Origin: Campylobacter sp. RM5004
GTDB lineage: Bacteria > Campylobacterota > Campylobacteria > Campylobacterales > Campylobacteraceae
Assembly (NCBI RefSeq): GCF_022369455.1
Contig: NZ_CP059599.1
Coordinates: 152,409-216,408 of the forward strand
Reading direction: 5' to 3'
DNA: 64,000 nt
Positions within the stretch are counted from its first letter, which is position 1. The number at the start of each line of letters is the position of its first letter. Below the pieces are notes generated by a model. The model worked only from the letters and a program-made list of their open reading frames with translations. It was not told the DNA's origin and searched no databases. A program made the position numbers and the translations under genes. This document shows positions 50,127-59,426 of the stretch, in pieces.

Positions 50127-50273
50127 ATGGCAGTTCCAAAGAGAAGAGTTAGTAAAACAAGAGCAGCGAAAAGACGCACTCATTATAAAATTGAGTTAGT
50201 AAGACCAGTAAAAGATAAAGACGGAAGCTGGAAATTACCACACAGAATTAATCCAACAACAGGTGAATATTAA
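50127..50273 (+). CDS. rpmF: Ribosomal protein L32
   Basis: A 48-aa protein [20 protein letters not shown]-like, without the zinc cysteines seen in some L32 proteins. AAGGAG lies before its ATG. Confidence 0.95.
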   Translation: MAVPKRRVSKTRAAKRRTHYKIELVRPVKDKDGSWKLPHRINPTTGEY

Positions 50274-50278
50274 TACCT

Positions 50279-51268
50279 ATGATAAAAGTTGCTGTTGATG
50301 CTATGGGTGGAGATTTTTCTTTCACCCCAATTGTTAGTGGAGTAGTTAAAGCGTTAAAAGAAAAAGATAATTTTAGCGTTATTTTAGTTGGAGATGAAGA
50401 GAAAATCCGAAATCAAATTCCACAAGAATTATCAAATAGAGTAGAGTATTTACATACTACTGATGTATTTGATATGGATGAGAACTCTACTGATGTTTTA
50501 AAACGCAAAGACAGCAGTATTTATAAAGCTGTAGAATTAGTAAGAAATCATGAAGCAAACGCTGTAGTTTCTGCAGGACATAGTGGAGCTACAATGAGCC
50601 TTGCTACTCTTAGAATAGGAAGAGTAAAAGGTGTGTTAAGACCTGCGATCGCTACTTTAATGCCTACATTTAATGGTAGGGTTTTAGTATTAGACGTTGG
50701 TGCTAATGTTGATTGCGAAGAAGAAAATTTATTACAATTTGCAATTATGGGCGAAGCTTATGCAAAAGAAGTAATGAATATCAAAAATCCTAAAATAGCA
50801 CTATTATCAAATGGTGAAGAAGACTGCAAAGGTAATAAACTTACAAAAGATACTCATAAATTATTAAGAGAACATCTAAGTAATTTTATAGGCAATGTAG
50901 AAGGTGGTCAGATTTTTGCAGGTGAGTGTGATGTTGTTGTTTGTGATGGTTTTACTGGAAATATTTTATTAAAAACAGCAGAAGGTGCTGTGGGCATTTT
51001 TGCTAAGCTATTAAAAAGTGAAATTAAAAAATCATCATTAGCTAAAGTAGGTTATATGCTTAGCAAAGGTGCATTTGATGCACTAAAACAGCATTTAGAT
51101 TATGACCAATATGGAGGTGCTCCTTTATTAGGAGTTGATGGTTGTACTATTATAAGCCACGGAAAGAGCAATGAAGAAGCTATAAAAAATGCTATTTTTC
51201 AAGCTTTAAAATTTGCTAATTCAAATGTAAATAAAGTGATTGAAGATGAAATTAAAAGCTTGCATTAG
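50279..51268 (+). CDS. plsX: Phosphate acyltransferase PlsX
   Basis: A 329-aa enzyme converting acyl-ACP to acyl-phosphate for phospholipid synthesis. Typical [18 protein letters not shown] start, and [13 protein letters not shown] near 222. It overlaps fabH by about 23 nt. Confidence 0.95.
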   Translation: MIKVAVDAMGGDFSFTPIVSGVVKALKEKDNFSVILVGDEEKIRNQIPQELSNRVEYLHTTDVFDMDENSTDVLKRKDSSIYKAVELVRNHEANAVVSAGHSGATMSLATLRIGRVKGVLRPAIATLMPTFNGRVLVLDVGANVDCEEENLLQFAIMGEAYAKEVMNIKNPKIALLSNGEEDCKGNKLTKDTHKLLREHLSNFIGNVEGGQIFAGECDVVVCDGFTGNILLKTAEGAVGIFAKLLKSEIKKSSLAKVGYMLSKGAFDALKQHLDYDQYGGAPLLGVDGCTIISHGKSNEEAIKNAIFQALKFANSNVNKVIEDEIKSLH

Positions 51269-52232
51269 AAGTATTGCTTCTTATCTACCTAGTAAAACAT
51301 TAACAAATAAAGATTTTGAAAATTTTTTAGACACAAGTGACGAATGGATAATCAAAAGAACAGGTATTAAACAAAGATATATCGCAGAAGATAATGAAAA
51401 CACAAGTGATTTGGCATATAAAGCAGGGTTATTAGCTATTAAAAGGGCAAAAATTGATGCTAAAGATATAGATTTGGTTATAGTAGCAACTTTAAGCCCT
51501 GATTATTTTACAATGCCATCAACTGCTACAATAGTAGCAAATAAGCTTGGTTTAAAGGGTGTTAGTGCTTTTGATATAAGTGCGGCTTGCTCAGGATTTA
51601 TTTATATGCTTGAGCTTGCTCGTGCTATGATAGAAAGTGGTGCTAAAAAGAATGTTTTAATTATAGGTGCAGAAAAGATTTCTTCAGTGCTTGATTATAC
51701 GGATAGAACAACTTGTGTTTTATTTGGAGATGGTGCAGGTGCTTGTGTAATAAGCGCTAGCAATGGCTTAGGCATCGTAGATACTCATACAGGAAGTGAT
51801 GGGGAATTTAAAGATTTATTATGCACAAAACGCTCTAATAAAACAAAGCAAGCAGAACCTTTAAAACTTGAGATGAAAGGCAACGAAGTATTTAAAGTAG
51901 CCGTAAAAACATTAGCCGATGATGTTGCTTATTTACTTGAAAAAAATAATCTTAAAAAAGATGAAATTGATTTATTTATACCACATCAAGCTAATTTAAG
52001 AATAATAAGCTATGTTCAAGAAAAGCTTGGCTTAAGTGATGAGCAATGCGTTGTATGTGTTGATAAGTTTGGCAATACTTCAGCAGCATCAATTCCGATT
52101 GCAATAAATGAAGCTTATGAACAAGGTCGTTTGACTAATGGAAAATTAATGCTTTTAGATGCTTTTGGTGGTGGCTTTACTTGGGGTAGTGCTTTAGCTT
52201 ATTTTGACGGTATTAATTATAAAGATTTATAA
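51246..52232 (+). CDS. fabH: 3-oxoacyl-ACP synthase III
   Basis: A 328-aa condensing enzyme starting fatty acid synthesis from acetyl-CoA and malonyl-ACP. The catalytic Cys lies in [10 protein letters not shown] near 115, His in IPHQANLRI and Asn in [10 protein letters not shown]. The ATG at 51246 is chosen over an in-frame TTG 6 nt earlier. A repeat hairpin follows the stop. Confidence 0.95.
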   Translation: MKLKACIRSIASYLPSKTLTNKDFENFLDTSDEWIIKRTGIKQRYIAEDNENTSDLAYKAGLLAIKRAKIDAKDIDLVIVATLSPDYFTMPSTATIVANKLGLKGVSAFDISAACSGFIYMLELARAMIESGAKKNVLIIGAEKISSVLDYTDRTTCVLFGDGAGACVISASNGLGIVDTHTGSDGEFKDLLCTKRSNKTKQAEPLKLEMKGNEVFKVAVKTLADDVAYLLEKNNLKKDEIDLFIPHQANLRIISYVQEKLGLSDEQCVVCVDKFGNTSAASIPIAINEAYEQGRLTNGKLMLLDAFGGGFTWGSALAYFDGINYKDL

Positions 52233-52238
52233 GTTTAA

Positions 52239-52290
52239 AATTCCTAATTCAAATTCTTTAAAATTTTCAAGGAATTTGAATTAGGAATTT
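52239..52290. repeat. Dispersed inverted repeat, full hairpin (AATTC type, best copy)
   Basis: AATTCCTAATTCAAATTC and GAATTTGAATTAGGAATT pair perfectly over 18 bp, immediately after fabH. Confidence 0.9.
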
Positions 52291-52399
52291 GTTTTCTTTA
52301 AAAATAATAAAAAATATAACTTATATTCTAAAATAAGCTAAAACTTTTTAAAAAGAATTAATTTTTTAAAATATTAATTTTAATTTAAGTTTTAGATTG

Positions 52400-52405
52400 T
52401 ATAAT
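52400..52405 (+). promoter_or_regulatory. tRNA cluster promoter -10 box (TATAAT)
   Basis: TTGTATAAT 22 nt before the first tRNA of a four-tRNA cluster. Confidence 0.55.
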
Positions 52406-52426
52406 CCAAACTTATTTTTATTTTAA

Positions 52427-52502
52427 GTCTTGTTAGCTCAGCAGGTAGAGCATCTCACTTTTAATGAGGGGGCCGCTGGTTCGAATCCAGCACAGGACAC
52501 CA
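52427..52502 (+). tRNA. tRNA-Lys (TTT)
   Basis: A 76-nt cloverleaf with encoded CCA. Anticodon arm CTCAC-TTTTAAT-GAG gives TTT. Confidence 0.93.
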
Positions 52503-52522
52503 TTTATTTTTGATCCAGGTTT

Positions 52523-52598
52523 GACCCTTTCGTCTAGTGGCCCAGGACGCCATTCTCTCCGTTTGGAAACGAGAGTTCAAATCTTTCAAGGGTCGCCA
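52523..52598 (+). tRNA. Atypical Glu-like tRNA, apparent anticodon CTC
   Basis: Acceptor stem GACCCTT/AAGGGTC, D arm and T arm all fold, and the D-arm sequence TTCGTCTAG is tRNA-Glu-like. The anticodon arm is odd: CCATT-CTCTCCG-TTTGG pairs only three bases, has two T-T mismatches, anticodon CTC at 52557-52559, and a pyrimidine (C) at position 37. The expected Glu loop would be CTTTCAC. It may be a degenerate tRNA-Glu or a genuine minor isoacceptor. Confidence 0.6.
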
Positions 52599-52600
52599 TC

Positions 52601-52676
52601 GGTCGCTTAGCTCAGTTGGTAGAGCGCCACCCTTACAAGGTGGATGTCATAAGTTCGAGTCTTATAGCGACCACCA
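52601..52676 (+). tRNA. tRNA-Val (TAC)
   Basis: 76 nt, anticodon arm CCACC-CTTACAA-GGTGG, encoded CCA. Confidence 0.95.
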
Positions 52677-52689
52677 TTTTAATATCGGT

Positions 52690-52766
52690 GCGGCGGTAGT
52701 TCAGCTGGTTAGAATATCGGCCTGTCACGCCGGAGGTCGCGGGTTCGAGCCCCGTCCGCCGCGCCA
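52690..52766 (+). tRNA. tRNA-Asp (GTC)
   Basis: 77 nt, GC-rich acceptor GCGGCGG/CCGCCGC, anticodon loop CTGTCAC, encoded CCA. Confidence 0.95.
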
Positions 52767-52858
52767 TCTTCTTTTTAACAATCACTTTTACATTTTAACT
52801 TTACACTTAGATTAATTAAAAATGCAATAATAGGTAAAAATCATATAAAGGATAAATA

Positions 52859-53419
52859 ATGGGACTTAAAAGCGATGTTTGGATAAAAGAAATGGCATTA
52901 AAACACGAAATGATAACTCCGTTTTGCGAAGAAAATGTAGGAAAAAATGTAGTTAGTTATGGGCTTTCAAGTTATGGATATGATATTCGTGTAGGTCGTG
53001 AGTTTAAAATTTTTACAAATGTAAATAGCACAATGATTGACCCTAAAGATTTTAACGATAAAAATGTGGTTGATTTTGTAGGCGATGAATGTATAGTTCC
53101 TGCAAACTCATTTGCACTTGCTAGAACGGTTGAGTATTTTAAAATGCCTAGAGATGTTTTAGCAATTTGTCTTGGTAAAAGCACATATGCAAGATGTGGG
53201 ATCATTGTAAATGTAACACCGTTTGAGCCAGGTTTTTGTGGTCATATTACTATTGAGATTAGCAACACAACTCCACTACCAGCTAAAATTTATGCAAATG
53301 AAGGAATAGCACAGGTTTTATTTTTACAAGGTGATGAGCCTTGCATTACATCTTATGCTGACAAAAAAGGTAAGTATCAAAACCAAACAGGAATAACACT
53401 TCCTAAAGTATTAAAATAA
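52859..53419 (+). CDS. dcd: dCTP deaminase
   Basis: A 186-aa trimeric enzyme making dUTP from dCTP. Seen: [12 protein letters not shown] near 39-50, the catalytic region [12 protein letters not shown] near 107-118, and [20 protein letters not shown] near 119-138. Preceded by AAAGGATAA. Confidence 0.95.
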   Translation: MGLKSDVWIKEMALKHEMITPFCEENVGKNVVSYGLSSYGYDIRVGREFKIFTNVNSTMIDPKDFNDKNVVDFVGDECIVPANSFALARTVEYFKMPRDVLAICLGKSTYARCGIIVNVTPFEPGFCGHITIEISNTTPLPAKIYANEGIAQVLFLQGDEPCITSYADKKGKYQNQTGITLPKVLK

Positions 53420-53425
53420 TCTTTT

Positions 53426-53510
53426 AAAGAATTTGAAATTCCTATTTCAAATTCTTTACTTTTTTACACAGAATTTCTAATAATTTTCAAAGAATTTGAA
53501 ATAGGAATTT
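53426..53510. repeat. Dispersed inverted repeat, three-arm copy with alternative hairpins
   Basis: A partial right arm (53426-53438) is followed by a left arm (53437-53457) and a full right arm (53489-53510). The left arm can pair with either: a tight 13-bp hairpin AAAGAATTTGAAA/TTTCAAATTCTTT, or the long form. Confidence 0.8.
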
Positions 53511-53656
53511 CAAAATTATTTTGCAAATAATATATTATTCTTCTAATTATTTTATATTTTAAAAATCATACTTAATATATCTAATTTACACACATCATTA
53601 AATATTCAATAAATTATTCATAAGATAAAAATATTTACTAATAAGTGCAATAATTT

Positions 53657-53662
53657 TATAAT
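53657..53662 (+). promoter_or_regulatory. Promoter -10 box (TATAAT) for the cytochrome/TMAO reductase operon
   Basis: TATAAT 43 nt before the cytochrome c start, followed by AAGGAGATTT. Confidence 0.4.
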
Positions 53663-53704
53663 TTTTAACAAGTTTTAAAAATTAATTTTTATTTAAGGAG
53701 ATTT

Positions 53705-54271
53705 ATGAAAAAGATTTTTCTAAGCTGTGCTTTAGTGGCTTCTATGTTTGCTGCTGAGCAATTTAGCGGTAAGATTATTAATCTTTACACTTCAGTAGAT
53801 GCTAAAAAAGCTGAAGGAAAGTTACTTCCAACAAATGCTTTTGAAATTACAAAAGATGGCGATATGGCAGAGCTTACAATTAAAGGATATTACAATCCTA
53901 ATTCAGGAAATATTTTATATTTCAATGACAAAAATAGAATATTAGTTGCTGCATTTGGTAAAAATTCTAAAGTAGATTTTAAGGTTGAAAAAGAATTAAA
54001 AAATGGTTTTAGCATAGCTTCAATTAAAGTTTATGCAAAAAAAGAAGAATTAGTTGATTTAGAAAGTTCAGCTAAGCCACTTCTTGAAAAAGGTAAGGCT
54101 ATGTTTGAAGAAAATTGCGGAATTTGCCATCCACTTCATCCTGTAACTGAGTTTAGTGCAAACCAATGGCCTGCAACATTCAAAGCAATGGAAACAAGAA
54201 CAGGAATTGATAAAGAAGACAGACAATTAGTAGTGCAATATCTACAAAAACATGCAAAAGATATGAAATAA
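53705..54271 (+). CDS. Monoheme cytochrome c, TMAO/DMSO reductase partner
   Basis: A 188-aa exported protein (signal MKKIFLSCALVASMFA) with one heme site Cys138-G-I-Cys141-His142 and a likely axial Met at 172. The first 120 residues form an extra domain. It delivers electrons to the TorA-like reductase 15 nt downstream, as in the Cj0265c-Cj0264c pair. Confidence 0.85.
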   Translation: MKKIFLSCALVASMFAAEQFSGKIINLYTSVDAKKAEGKLLPTNAFEITKDGDMAELTIKGYYNPNSGNILYFNDKNRILVAAFGKNSKVDFKVEKELKNGFSIASIKVYAKKEELVDLESSAKPLLEKGKAMFEENCGICHPLHPVTEFSANQWPATFKAMETRTGIDKEDRQLVVQYLQKHAKDMK

Positions 54272-54285
54272 CGAAAGGAGAAATT

Positions 54286-56880
54286 ATGTTAAATAGAAGA
54301 AGTTTTTTAAAAGGTTCAGCAGCAGTTGGTGCTATGAGTTTTGCTCCTATTAATTTACTTGGAGCTGAAAGCAAAGCAGTTGCTAGTGGTTTAGTAAAAA
54401 ATGGCGAAGTTGTAACAGGTGCTCACTGGGGTATTTTAAAATTAACTATAAAAGATGGTAAAGTTGTAAAAAGCGAACCATTTAACGCAAAACAAACAAA
54501 GACTTTAACAAATGATTTACAACACTACACACCTGATTTAGTGTATGCTAATCGTGTAAAATATCCTTATGTTAGAAAGAGTTTCTTAGAAAATCCACTA
54601 GATAATAAACCTGAGCTTCGTGGTAAAGATGAGTGGGTTCGTGTAAGCTGGGATAAGGCTTTAAAGCTTGTAGCTGAAGGTTTAAAAAGAACTTATGATG
54701 AAAAAGGTGCTGATGGAATTTTTGCTGGTAGTTATGGTTGGAAATCAAGCGGTAACGTTCATAACTCAAGAACATTACTTCATAGATTTATGAACTTAAC
54801 TGGTGGATTTGTTGGTTCATTAGGAGATTATTCAACTGGTGCATCACAAGTTATTATGCCACATGTTGTAGGTTCAATTGAAGTTTATGAGCAACAAACC
54901 AATTATGATTTGGTATTAGAAAATACAAAAGTTATTGTTATTTGGGGAGCAAACCCTATTGATACACTAAAAATTGCATGGACTGTAACCGATGGCGAAG
55001 GTCGTGCTTATATGGAAAAAATCAAAGAAAGCAAAATCAAAGTAATTTGCATTGACCCAAGAGCAAGCAATACGGTTAAGTTTTTTGAAGGCAAAGGTGA
55101 TTGGATAAAACCAAGACCAAATACTGACGTGGCTATGATGATGGGTATGGCTACATATCTAATCGATAAGAAGCTTTATGATGCTGAATTTATGGAAAAC
55201 TATACGGTAGGATTTGATAAATTTAAAGACTACTTAATGGGTAAAACTGATGGCGTTAAAAAAGATAGCAAATGGGCTGAGAAGATTTGCGGCGTAAAAG
55301 CAAGTGTTATTGAGAATTTAGCAAAAGAATTAAGAGAAAATCTAAGCTTAGTAATGAGTGGTTGGGGTATGCAAAGAGCTCATCACGGAGAGCAACCTCA
55401 CTGGATGCTTGTAACTTTATGTGCAATGCTAGGACACATTGGTAAAGATGGTGGTGGATTTGGTCTAAGCTATCATTATTCAAATGGTGGTGTTGCAACC
55501 ACAAATGCTCCAATCGTAGGCGGTGTTAATGCAAACCTTGTTGGCATGTGGGATAAAGGCGAGTTTAAAGGTGTAGTTGGTGCTACATTTGATAGTAACG
55601 GACATTTGGTTGAATCAAAAGATAACAATAATGAGAAAAATACAGGTCAAAGCTGGTTACAAAAAACAACAGATAAAGCTATTCCAGTAGCTAGAATTGC
55701 TGATATGCTACTAAACCCAGGTAAGACAATTGATCACAATGGTAAGAAGATTACTTATAGTGATATAGATTATATTTACTGGGTAGGAGGTAATCCATTC
55801 GTTCATCACCAAGATTTAAAAACTTTAGTAAAAGCATGGCAAAAGCCAAAAACAATAGTAGTAAATGAGATTTACTGGACTCCAACAGCTAGAATGGCTG
55901 ATATTTTACTTCCTGCAACTAGCCAATATGAAAGAGATGATATTTCTATGAGTGGGGATTATTCAAATATGCATATAGTTCCTATGAAAGCTGCAGTTGC
56001 TCCGGTAGGTGAGAGTAAAGATGACTTTAGCATATTTGCTGAGCTTATAAAAGTTTATGGAGAATATTGTGTATTAAGTAAGGGTGGTAAAGCAAAAGAT
56101 GCAGCTGCTTTAGCAAATAAATTATATAACGCATATTGCGAAAATCAAACTCCGTTTGAAATGGTAGAAAAATACTATAACGCTGCAAAATCAAGCTCAA
56201 GCGTAGAAATGCCAAGCTTTAAAGATTTCTGGGAAGCAAACAAGGCATTAGAATTTGAAGCTGACCAAAGTGCTTATGAATTCGTTCGCTTTAAAGATTT
56301 CGTAGAAGATCCTATCTTAAATCCACTAGGAACTCCAAGTGGACTTATAGAGATTTATAGCGAAACTATTGAAAAAATGGGTTATAAAGACTGCAAAGCT
56401 CACCCAACTTGGATGGAGCCAATCGAGTGGTTAGGTATGAAAGATAAACCTGCAGAGTTTCACATGGTAAGCCCACACCCAACAAGCCGCTTACACTCAC
56501 AACTTTGCCATACAAGTTTAAGAGAAACTTATGCTGTAAATGGACATGAGCCAATCTTAATTAATACTAAAGATGCAAAAGCTAAGGGTATTAAAGATGG
56601 CGATTTAGTAGAAGTGTATAATGCTCGTGGTAAGGTAATTGCTGGTGCAAAAGTTAGCGATGATGTAATGGCTGGCGTTGTTGTATTACAAGAAGGTGGC
56701 TGGTATGATCCTGACAATAACGGCGATTGCAAATATGGTTGTGCAAACGTGCTAACAATTGATATTCCTACAAGTGAGCTTGCAAACGGAAATATCTCTC
56801 ATACAGCACTAGTAAATATTAAGAAATTTGAAGGTAAAGCACCTGAAATTGTAGTATTCACTGAACCTGTAAAAGCATAA
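54286..56880 (+). CDS. torA: TMAO/DMSO reductase, molybdopterin subunit
   Basis: An 864-aa Tat-exported enzyme (RRSFLKGSAAVGAM) of the DMSO reductase family that reduces TMAO or DMSO as terminal acceptors. Seen: no N-terminal Fe-S cysteine cluster, the active-site GSYGWKSSGNVHN near 146-158 (where Ser binds Mo), a WGANPIDTLK segment near 223, and C-terminal HPTSRLHSQ typical of TorA/BisC. Homologous in place and length to Cj0264c. Confidence 0.88.
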   Translation: MLNRRSFLKGSAAVGAMSFAPINLLGAESKAVASGLVKNGEVVTGAHWGILKLTIKDGKVVKSEPFNAKQTKTLTNDLQHYTPDLVYANRVKYPYVRKSFLENPLDNKPELRGKDEWVRVSWDKALKLVAEGLKRTYDEKGADGIFAGSYGWKSSGNVHNSRTLLHRFMNLTGGFVGSLGDYSTGASQVIMPHVVGSIEVYEQQTNYDLVLENTKVIVIWGANPIDTLKIAWTVTDGEGRAYMEKIKESKIKVICIDPRASNTVKFFEGKGDWIKPRPNTDVAMMMGMATYLIDKKLYDAEFMENYTVGFDKFKDYLMGKTDGVKKDSKWAEKICGVKASVIENLAKELRENLSLVMSGWGMQRAHHGEQPHWMLVTLCAMLGHIGKDGGGFGLSYHYSNGGVATTNAPIVGGVNANLVGMWDKGEFKGVVGATFDSNGHLVESKDNNNEKNTGQSWLQKTTDKAIPVARIADMLLNPGKTIDHNGKKITYSDIDYIYWVGGNPFVHHQDLKTLVKAWQKPKTIVVNEIYWTPTARMADILLPATSQYERDDISMSGDYSNMHIVPMKAAVAPVGESKDDFSIFAELIKVYGEYCVLSKGGKAKDAAALANKLYNAYCENQTPFEMVEKYYNAAKSSSSVEMPSFKDFWEANKALEFEADQSAYEFVRFKDFVEDPILNPLGTPSGLIEIYSETIEKMGYKDCKAHPTWMEPIEWLGMKDKPAEFHMVSPHPTSRLHSQLCHTSLRETYAVNGHEPILINTKDAKAKGIKDGDLVEVYNARGKVIAGAKVSDDVMAGVVVLQEGGWYDPDNNGDCKYGCANVLTIDIPTSELANGNISHTALVNIKKFEGKAPEIVVFTEPVKA

Positions 56881-56884
56881 TAAT

Positions 56885-56900
56885 AGGGGCATTTGCCCCT
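56885..56900 (+). terminator. Hairpin terminator after the TMAO reductase gene
   Basis: AGGGGC-ATTT-GCCCCT, directly after the stop and abutting a repeat right arm at 56901. Confidence 0.75.
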
Positions 56901-56922
56901 AAAGAATTTGAAATAGGAATTT
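56901..56922. repeat. Dispersed inverted repeat, single right arm
   Basis: AAAGAATTTGAAATAGGAAT plus TT, consensus GAAA type, between the terminator and the 3' end of the GNAT pseudogene. Confidence 0.7.
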
Positions 56923-57392
56923 AATTATTCATTATTTTTTCAAACTCAAAGAACCATTCTAACTCTTTAAGATTATTAAATTTATCGGATAAATTTGATA
57001 ATTAAACTATTTTAAAACCACATTTATTAATATAAAAATGAATATTTCTTATTTCAAAATAAGGCGTAATTGTGCTTTAAACTTTAGTTTTAGGAAAGGT
57101 TTTTTCTATTATTTGTCAAGTCATAACCCTTGCTATGAAATTTTTCAAGTATATAAAATAATTCAAGGCTATTATTTTGAGTATTTTCATCTATTAATAA
57201 ACAAACTCTACCGACCTTTATATCATTATCATATACATAAAAATTTAGCCTTTTTGTTCTTTAGAGATTTTAAAATCTCATCAATTGTAATTACATTTTC
57301 ATTTGTTTTATCTTTAAACTTATTTGAAAAGTTTTTTGTACATCTTTTGCAAAATTGCAAAACTCATCACTATAAATTTCTACTAATCTCAT
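56921..57392 (-). pseudogene. Decayed GNAT acetyltransferase gene
   Basis: The minus strand encodes in broken frames MRLVEIYSDEFCNFAKDVQK, then FKDKTNENVITIDEILKSLK, then FYVYDNDIKVGRVCLLIDEN with NNSLELFYILEKFHSKGY, then PYFEIRNIHFYINKCGFKIV, and finally FFEFEKIMNN before a stop. The order and the LELFYI..F.SKGYG-type motif fit a GNAT acetyltransferase. At least three frameshifts or stops break it, so it is inactive. A copy of the dispersed repeat lies on each side (56901 and 57487), in the same orientation. Confidence 0.7.
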
Positions 57393-57486
57393 CTTTTTCT
57401 TCTAAATAAAGTATGAAAAATGTATTATTAGAATAAGTGAACTCTCATAATAAACTTATTTTTCATATAGCATTAATAAAGCACCT

Positions 57487-57508
57487 AAAAGAATTTGAAA
57501 TAGGAATT
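57487..57508. repeat. Dispersed inverted repeat, single right arm
   Basis: AAAAGAATTTGAAATAGGAA plus TT, upstream of the GNAT pseudogene and after the 30-aa ORF. Confidence 0.7.
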
Positions 57509-57525
57509 AAGTAAGCGAAAATCTA

Positions 57526-57618
57526 TTAAGTATCTTTAAAATATAGCCTGGCTGCAAAACCTACTGCTAAAATTATCATTGTTCCTATTAACATTATTGA
57601 CACTAAAGAAACTAACAT
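57526..57618 (-). CDS. 30-aa membrane micro-protein downstream of fliK
   Basis: A 30-codon ORF that is almost wholly hydrophobic (MLVSLVSIMLIGTMIILAVG, then a short FAARLYFKDT tail). It starts 12 nt after the fliK stop, with AAGGGG as ribosome binding site. Probably a single membrane helix in the fliK transcript. No family recognised. Confidence 0.45.
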   Translation of the reverse strand: MLVSLVSIMLIGTMIILAVGFAARLYFKDT

Positions 57619-57629
57619 TTTTTACCCCT

Positions 57630-59306
57630 TTAAAAATATTTATAAAGCACAGCGTTAATTCCACTTGGCATATCGCTTGTAGCTTCTAGTTCTTCTATCT
57701 CTTCGTATTTTTTACGAGCTTTTTGTTGCTCTTGTTCTCTTTGTCCATCTTTTTTATCACCAAAGTTCATAGCAAGTCCAGTAAAGCCCATATTTACAAG
57801 GCTGTTTTTAAACTCTTGCTGGTTAGCTATAAATAGGTTTAAGGTGTTTTGGTTGTTTGAGTTTAAGTTAATATGTAAATTATTTCCTCTAGCAACCATT
57901 GTTACATTAATTTCTCCTAATTCTTTAGGATTTAAATTAATGCTAACTTTGTGGCTTGGAGCTTTAAATTTTTCTATTTCTTCTTTAAAATCTCTTGTAA
58001 AATTATCAATTACTAATTTTGTTTGTTCTTTGCTAAGTTCTTTATTAGGATTTAAGAAATCAAGCTTTAAGCTCTCTGGTAAGCTTATTTTTTCTTTATT
58101 TATTTCTATTTTATCATCACTTTGAACTAGCTCTTCAAAACTTTCTTCAGTTGGCATAATTATTTCATTTTCTATTTTTGGCAACTCATTTTGGATAGGT
58201 TTTTCTGCTTGAATTTGAGTTTGCATTTGTGGTTTTATGAAATCTTTTGCTATTTCTTTATTATCTTTTAGGGTAATAGGAGCTTCTTTTATATTTTGTT
58301 TAGGCGTATCGTTTTCGTTTGATATTACTTTTAAAATCTCAGCTCTTAATTCCTTACTTGGTTTTACTTCGTTTGTATCTTTTGAAATTTTACTTAAAAG
58401 CTCATTTAAAGCCCCAGTTTTTAGAGTGCTTTCAATGTTTTTTTGTTGTTGATTGTTTGTTATTATTTTTTCTGTTGTTTTATTATCTAGTTTTACTTCT
58501 TTTTGATTTAGTATATTTTCAAGATTGATTTTTTTTACATCTTCTAATTTAGTGCTTTTAGGCTCTTTATTTAAAGCATGTGAGAAGAAGTTTTGCTCAT
58601 ATAATTTCGGATATGGCTTAGCAAAAATTTGCTCGTTATATTCATTGTTTTTGATTTTTTCATAAGTTATATTGCTAAGACCTAATTTATGTTCTTTAGC
58701 AAGTTCAACAAGAGAATGAACGCTTGTAGTATTTGCAAAAGTTTCAAGGTTTATTTTATTATTTACTATGTTTTTTAAACTAGAAAAGTTATTAAGCTCA
58801 GCATTTTTACTATCTTGTTTTAATATGGTTAAAAAGTCTAATATTTGAACGAAATTTAAGTCATCAAATAATTCTTTTCCATATTCAAAATCTTGCATAG
58901 ATTTTTGTATATCTTGCATTATTTCAGCTTCGCTAATTTGCAATCTTTCAGGCAAAAATTCATTAACTTCTTTTGCATTTTTTACAATTTGCGATACTTT
59001 TTCATTTAAATTTTTTGGATTTTGTAAAAGATTTGCTAATAAATTAGGTTCTTTATTGCTAGGCTTTTCATTAAGTAATGATGATGCTAGATTTATTTCA
59101 GTGTTTGCTTGCTTTAAATCTTTGTATTTTATCTCATTTTTTGCCTTAAAGACATTTTGCATAACTAATAAATTATTTTTAGTATTTTTAGCATCTGTTT
59201 GATTAAATAATAAATCAGCAAAGCCTTCCCCACCTGATTTTTTTGAACCTTTACCTTTTTTTGCACTTAGGTTTTTTACATCTTGTAAAATTAATAAATC
59301 TTTCAT
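57630..59306 (-). CDS. fliK: Flagellar hook-length control protein FliK
   Basis: A 558-aa protein with a long, low-complexity, Lys/Asn/Glu-rich N-terminal part and a compact C-terminal domain near 440-530 (VSINLNPKELGEINVTMVAR, NTLNLFIANQQEFKNSLVNM) typical of FliK. It acts as molecular ruler and export switch in the flagellar secretion system. It is opposite typA, as in C. jejuni (Cj0041/Cj0039c), and preceded by a near-consensus sigma54 promoter. Confidence 0.85.
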   Translation of the reverse strand: MKDLLILQDVKNLSAKKGKGSKKSGGEGFADLLFNQTDAKNTKNNLLVMQNVFKAKNEIKYKDLKQANTEINLASSLLNEKPSNKEPNLLANLLQNPKNLNEKVSQIVKNAKEVNEFLPERLQISEAEIMQDIQKSMQDFEYGKELFDDLNFVQILDFLTILKQDSKNAELNNFSSLKNIVNNKINLETFANTTSVHSLVELAKEHKLGLSNITYEKIKNNEYNEQIFAKPYPKLYEQNFFSHALNKEPKSTKLEDVKKINLENILNQKEVKLDNKTTEKIITNNQQQKNIESTLKTGALNELLSKISKDTNEVKPSKELRAEILKVISNENDTPKQNIKEAPITLKDNKEIAKDFIKPQMQTQIQAEKPIQNELPKIENEIIMPTEESFEELVQSDDKIEINKEKISLPESLKLDFLNPNKELSKEQTKLVIDNFTRDFKEEIEKFKAPSHKVSINLNPKELGEINVTMVARGNNLHINLNSNNQNTLNLFIANQQEFKNSLVNMGFTGLAMNFGDKKDGQREQEQQKARKKYEEIEELEATSDMPSGINAVLYKYF

Positions 59307-59337
59307 TTTTATCCTTAGTTTAAAACTTCACAAGAAT

Positions 59338-59355
59338 TAGCAAAATCCGTTCCAA
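59338..59355 (-). promoter_or_regulatory. sigma54 (RpoN) promoter of fliK
   Basis: The minus strand reads TTGGAACGGATTTTGCTA, close to the -24/-12 consensus TTGGAAC-N5-TTGCTT, with GG and GC 12 nt apart, 32 nt before the fliK start. It fits class 2 flagellar regulation. Confidence 0.8.
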
Positions 59356-59426
59356 TTTTTTGTATTTATATATCTAAAAATTAACTTAATTTAATTAAAC
59401 TTTAACTTTAAATTAAGGAGAAAACA

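Noticed and set aside
52537-52815. 92-aa reading frame over the tRNA cluster
   Set aside because: It runs through three tRNA genes; a by-product of their sequence.
57038-57409. 123-aa + strand reading frame
   Set aside because: It is the antisense of the decayed GNAT gene; the protein-like signal lies on the minus strand.
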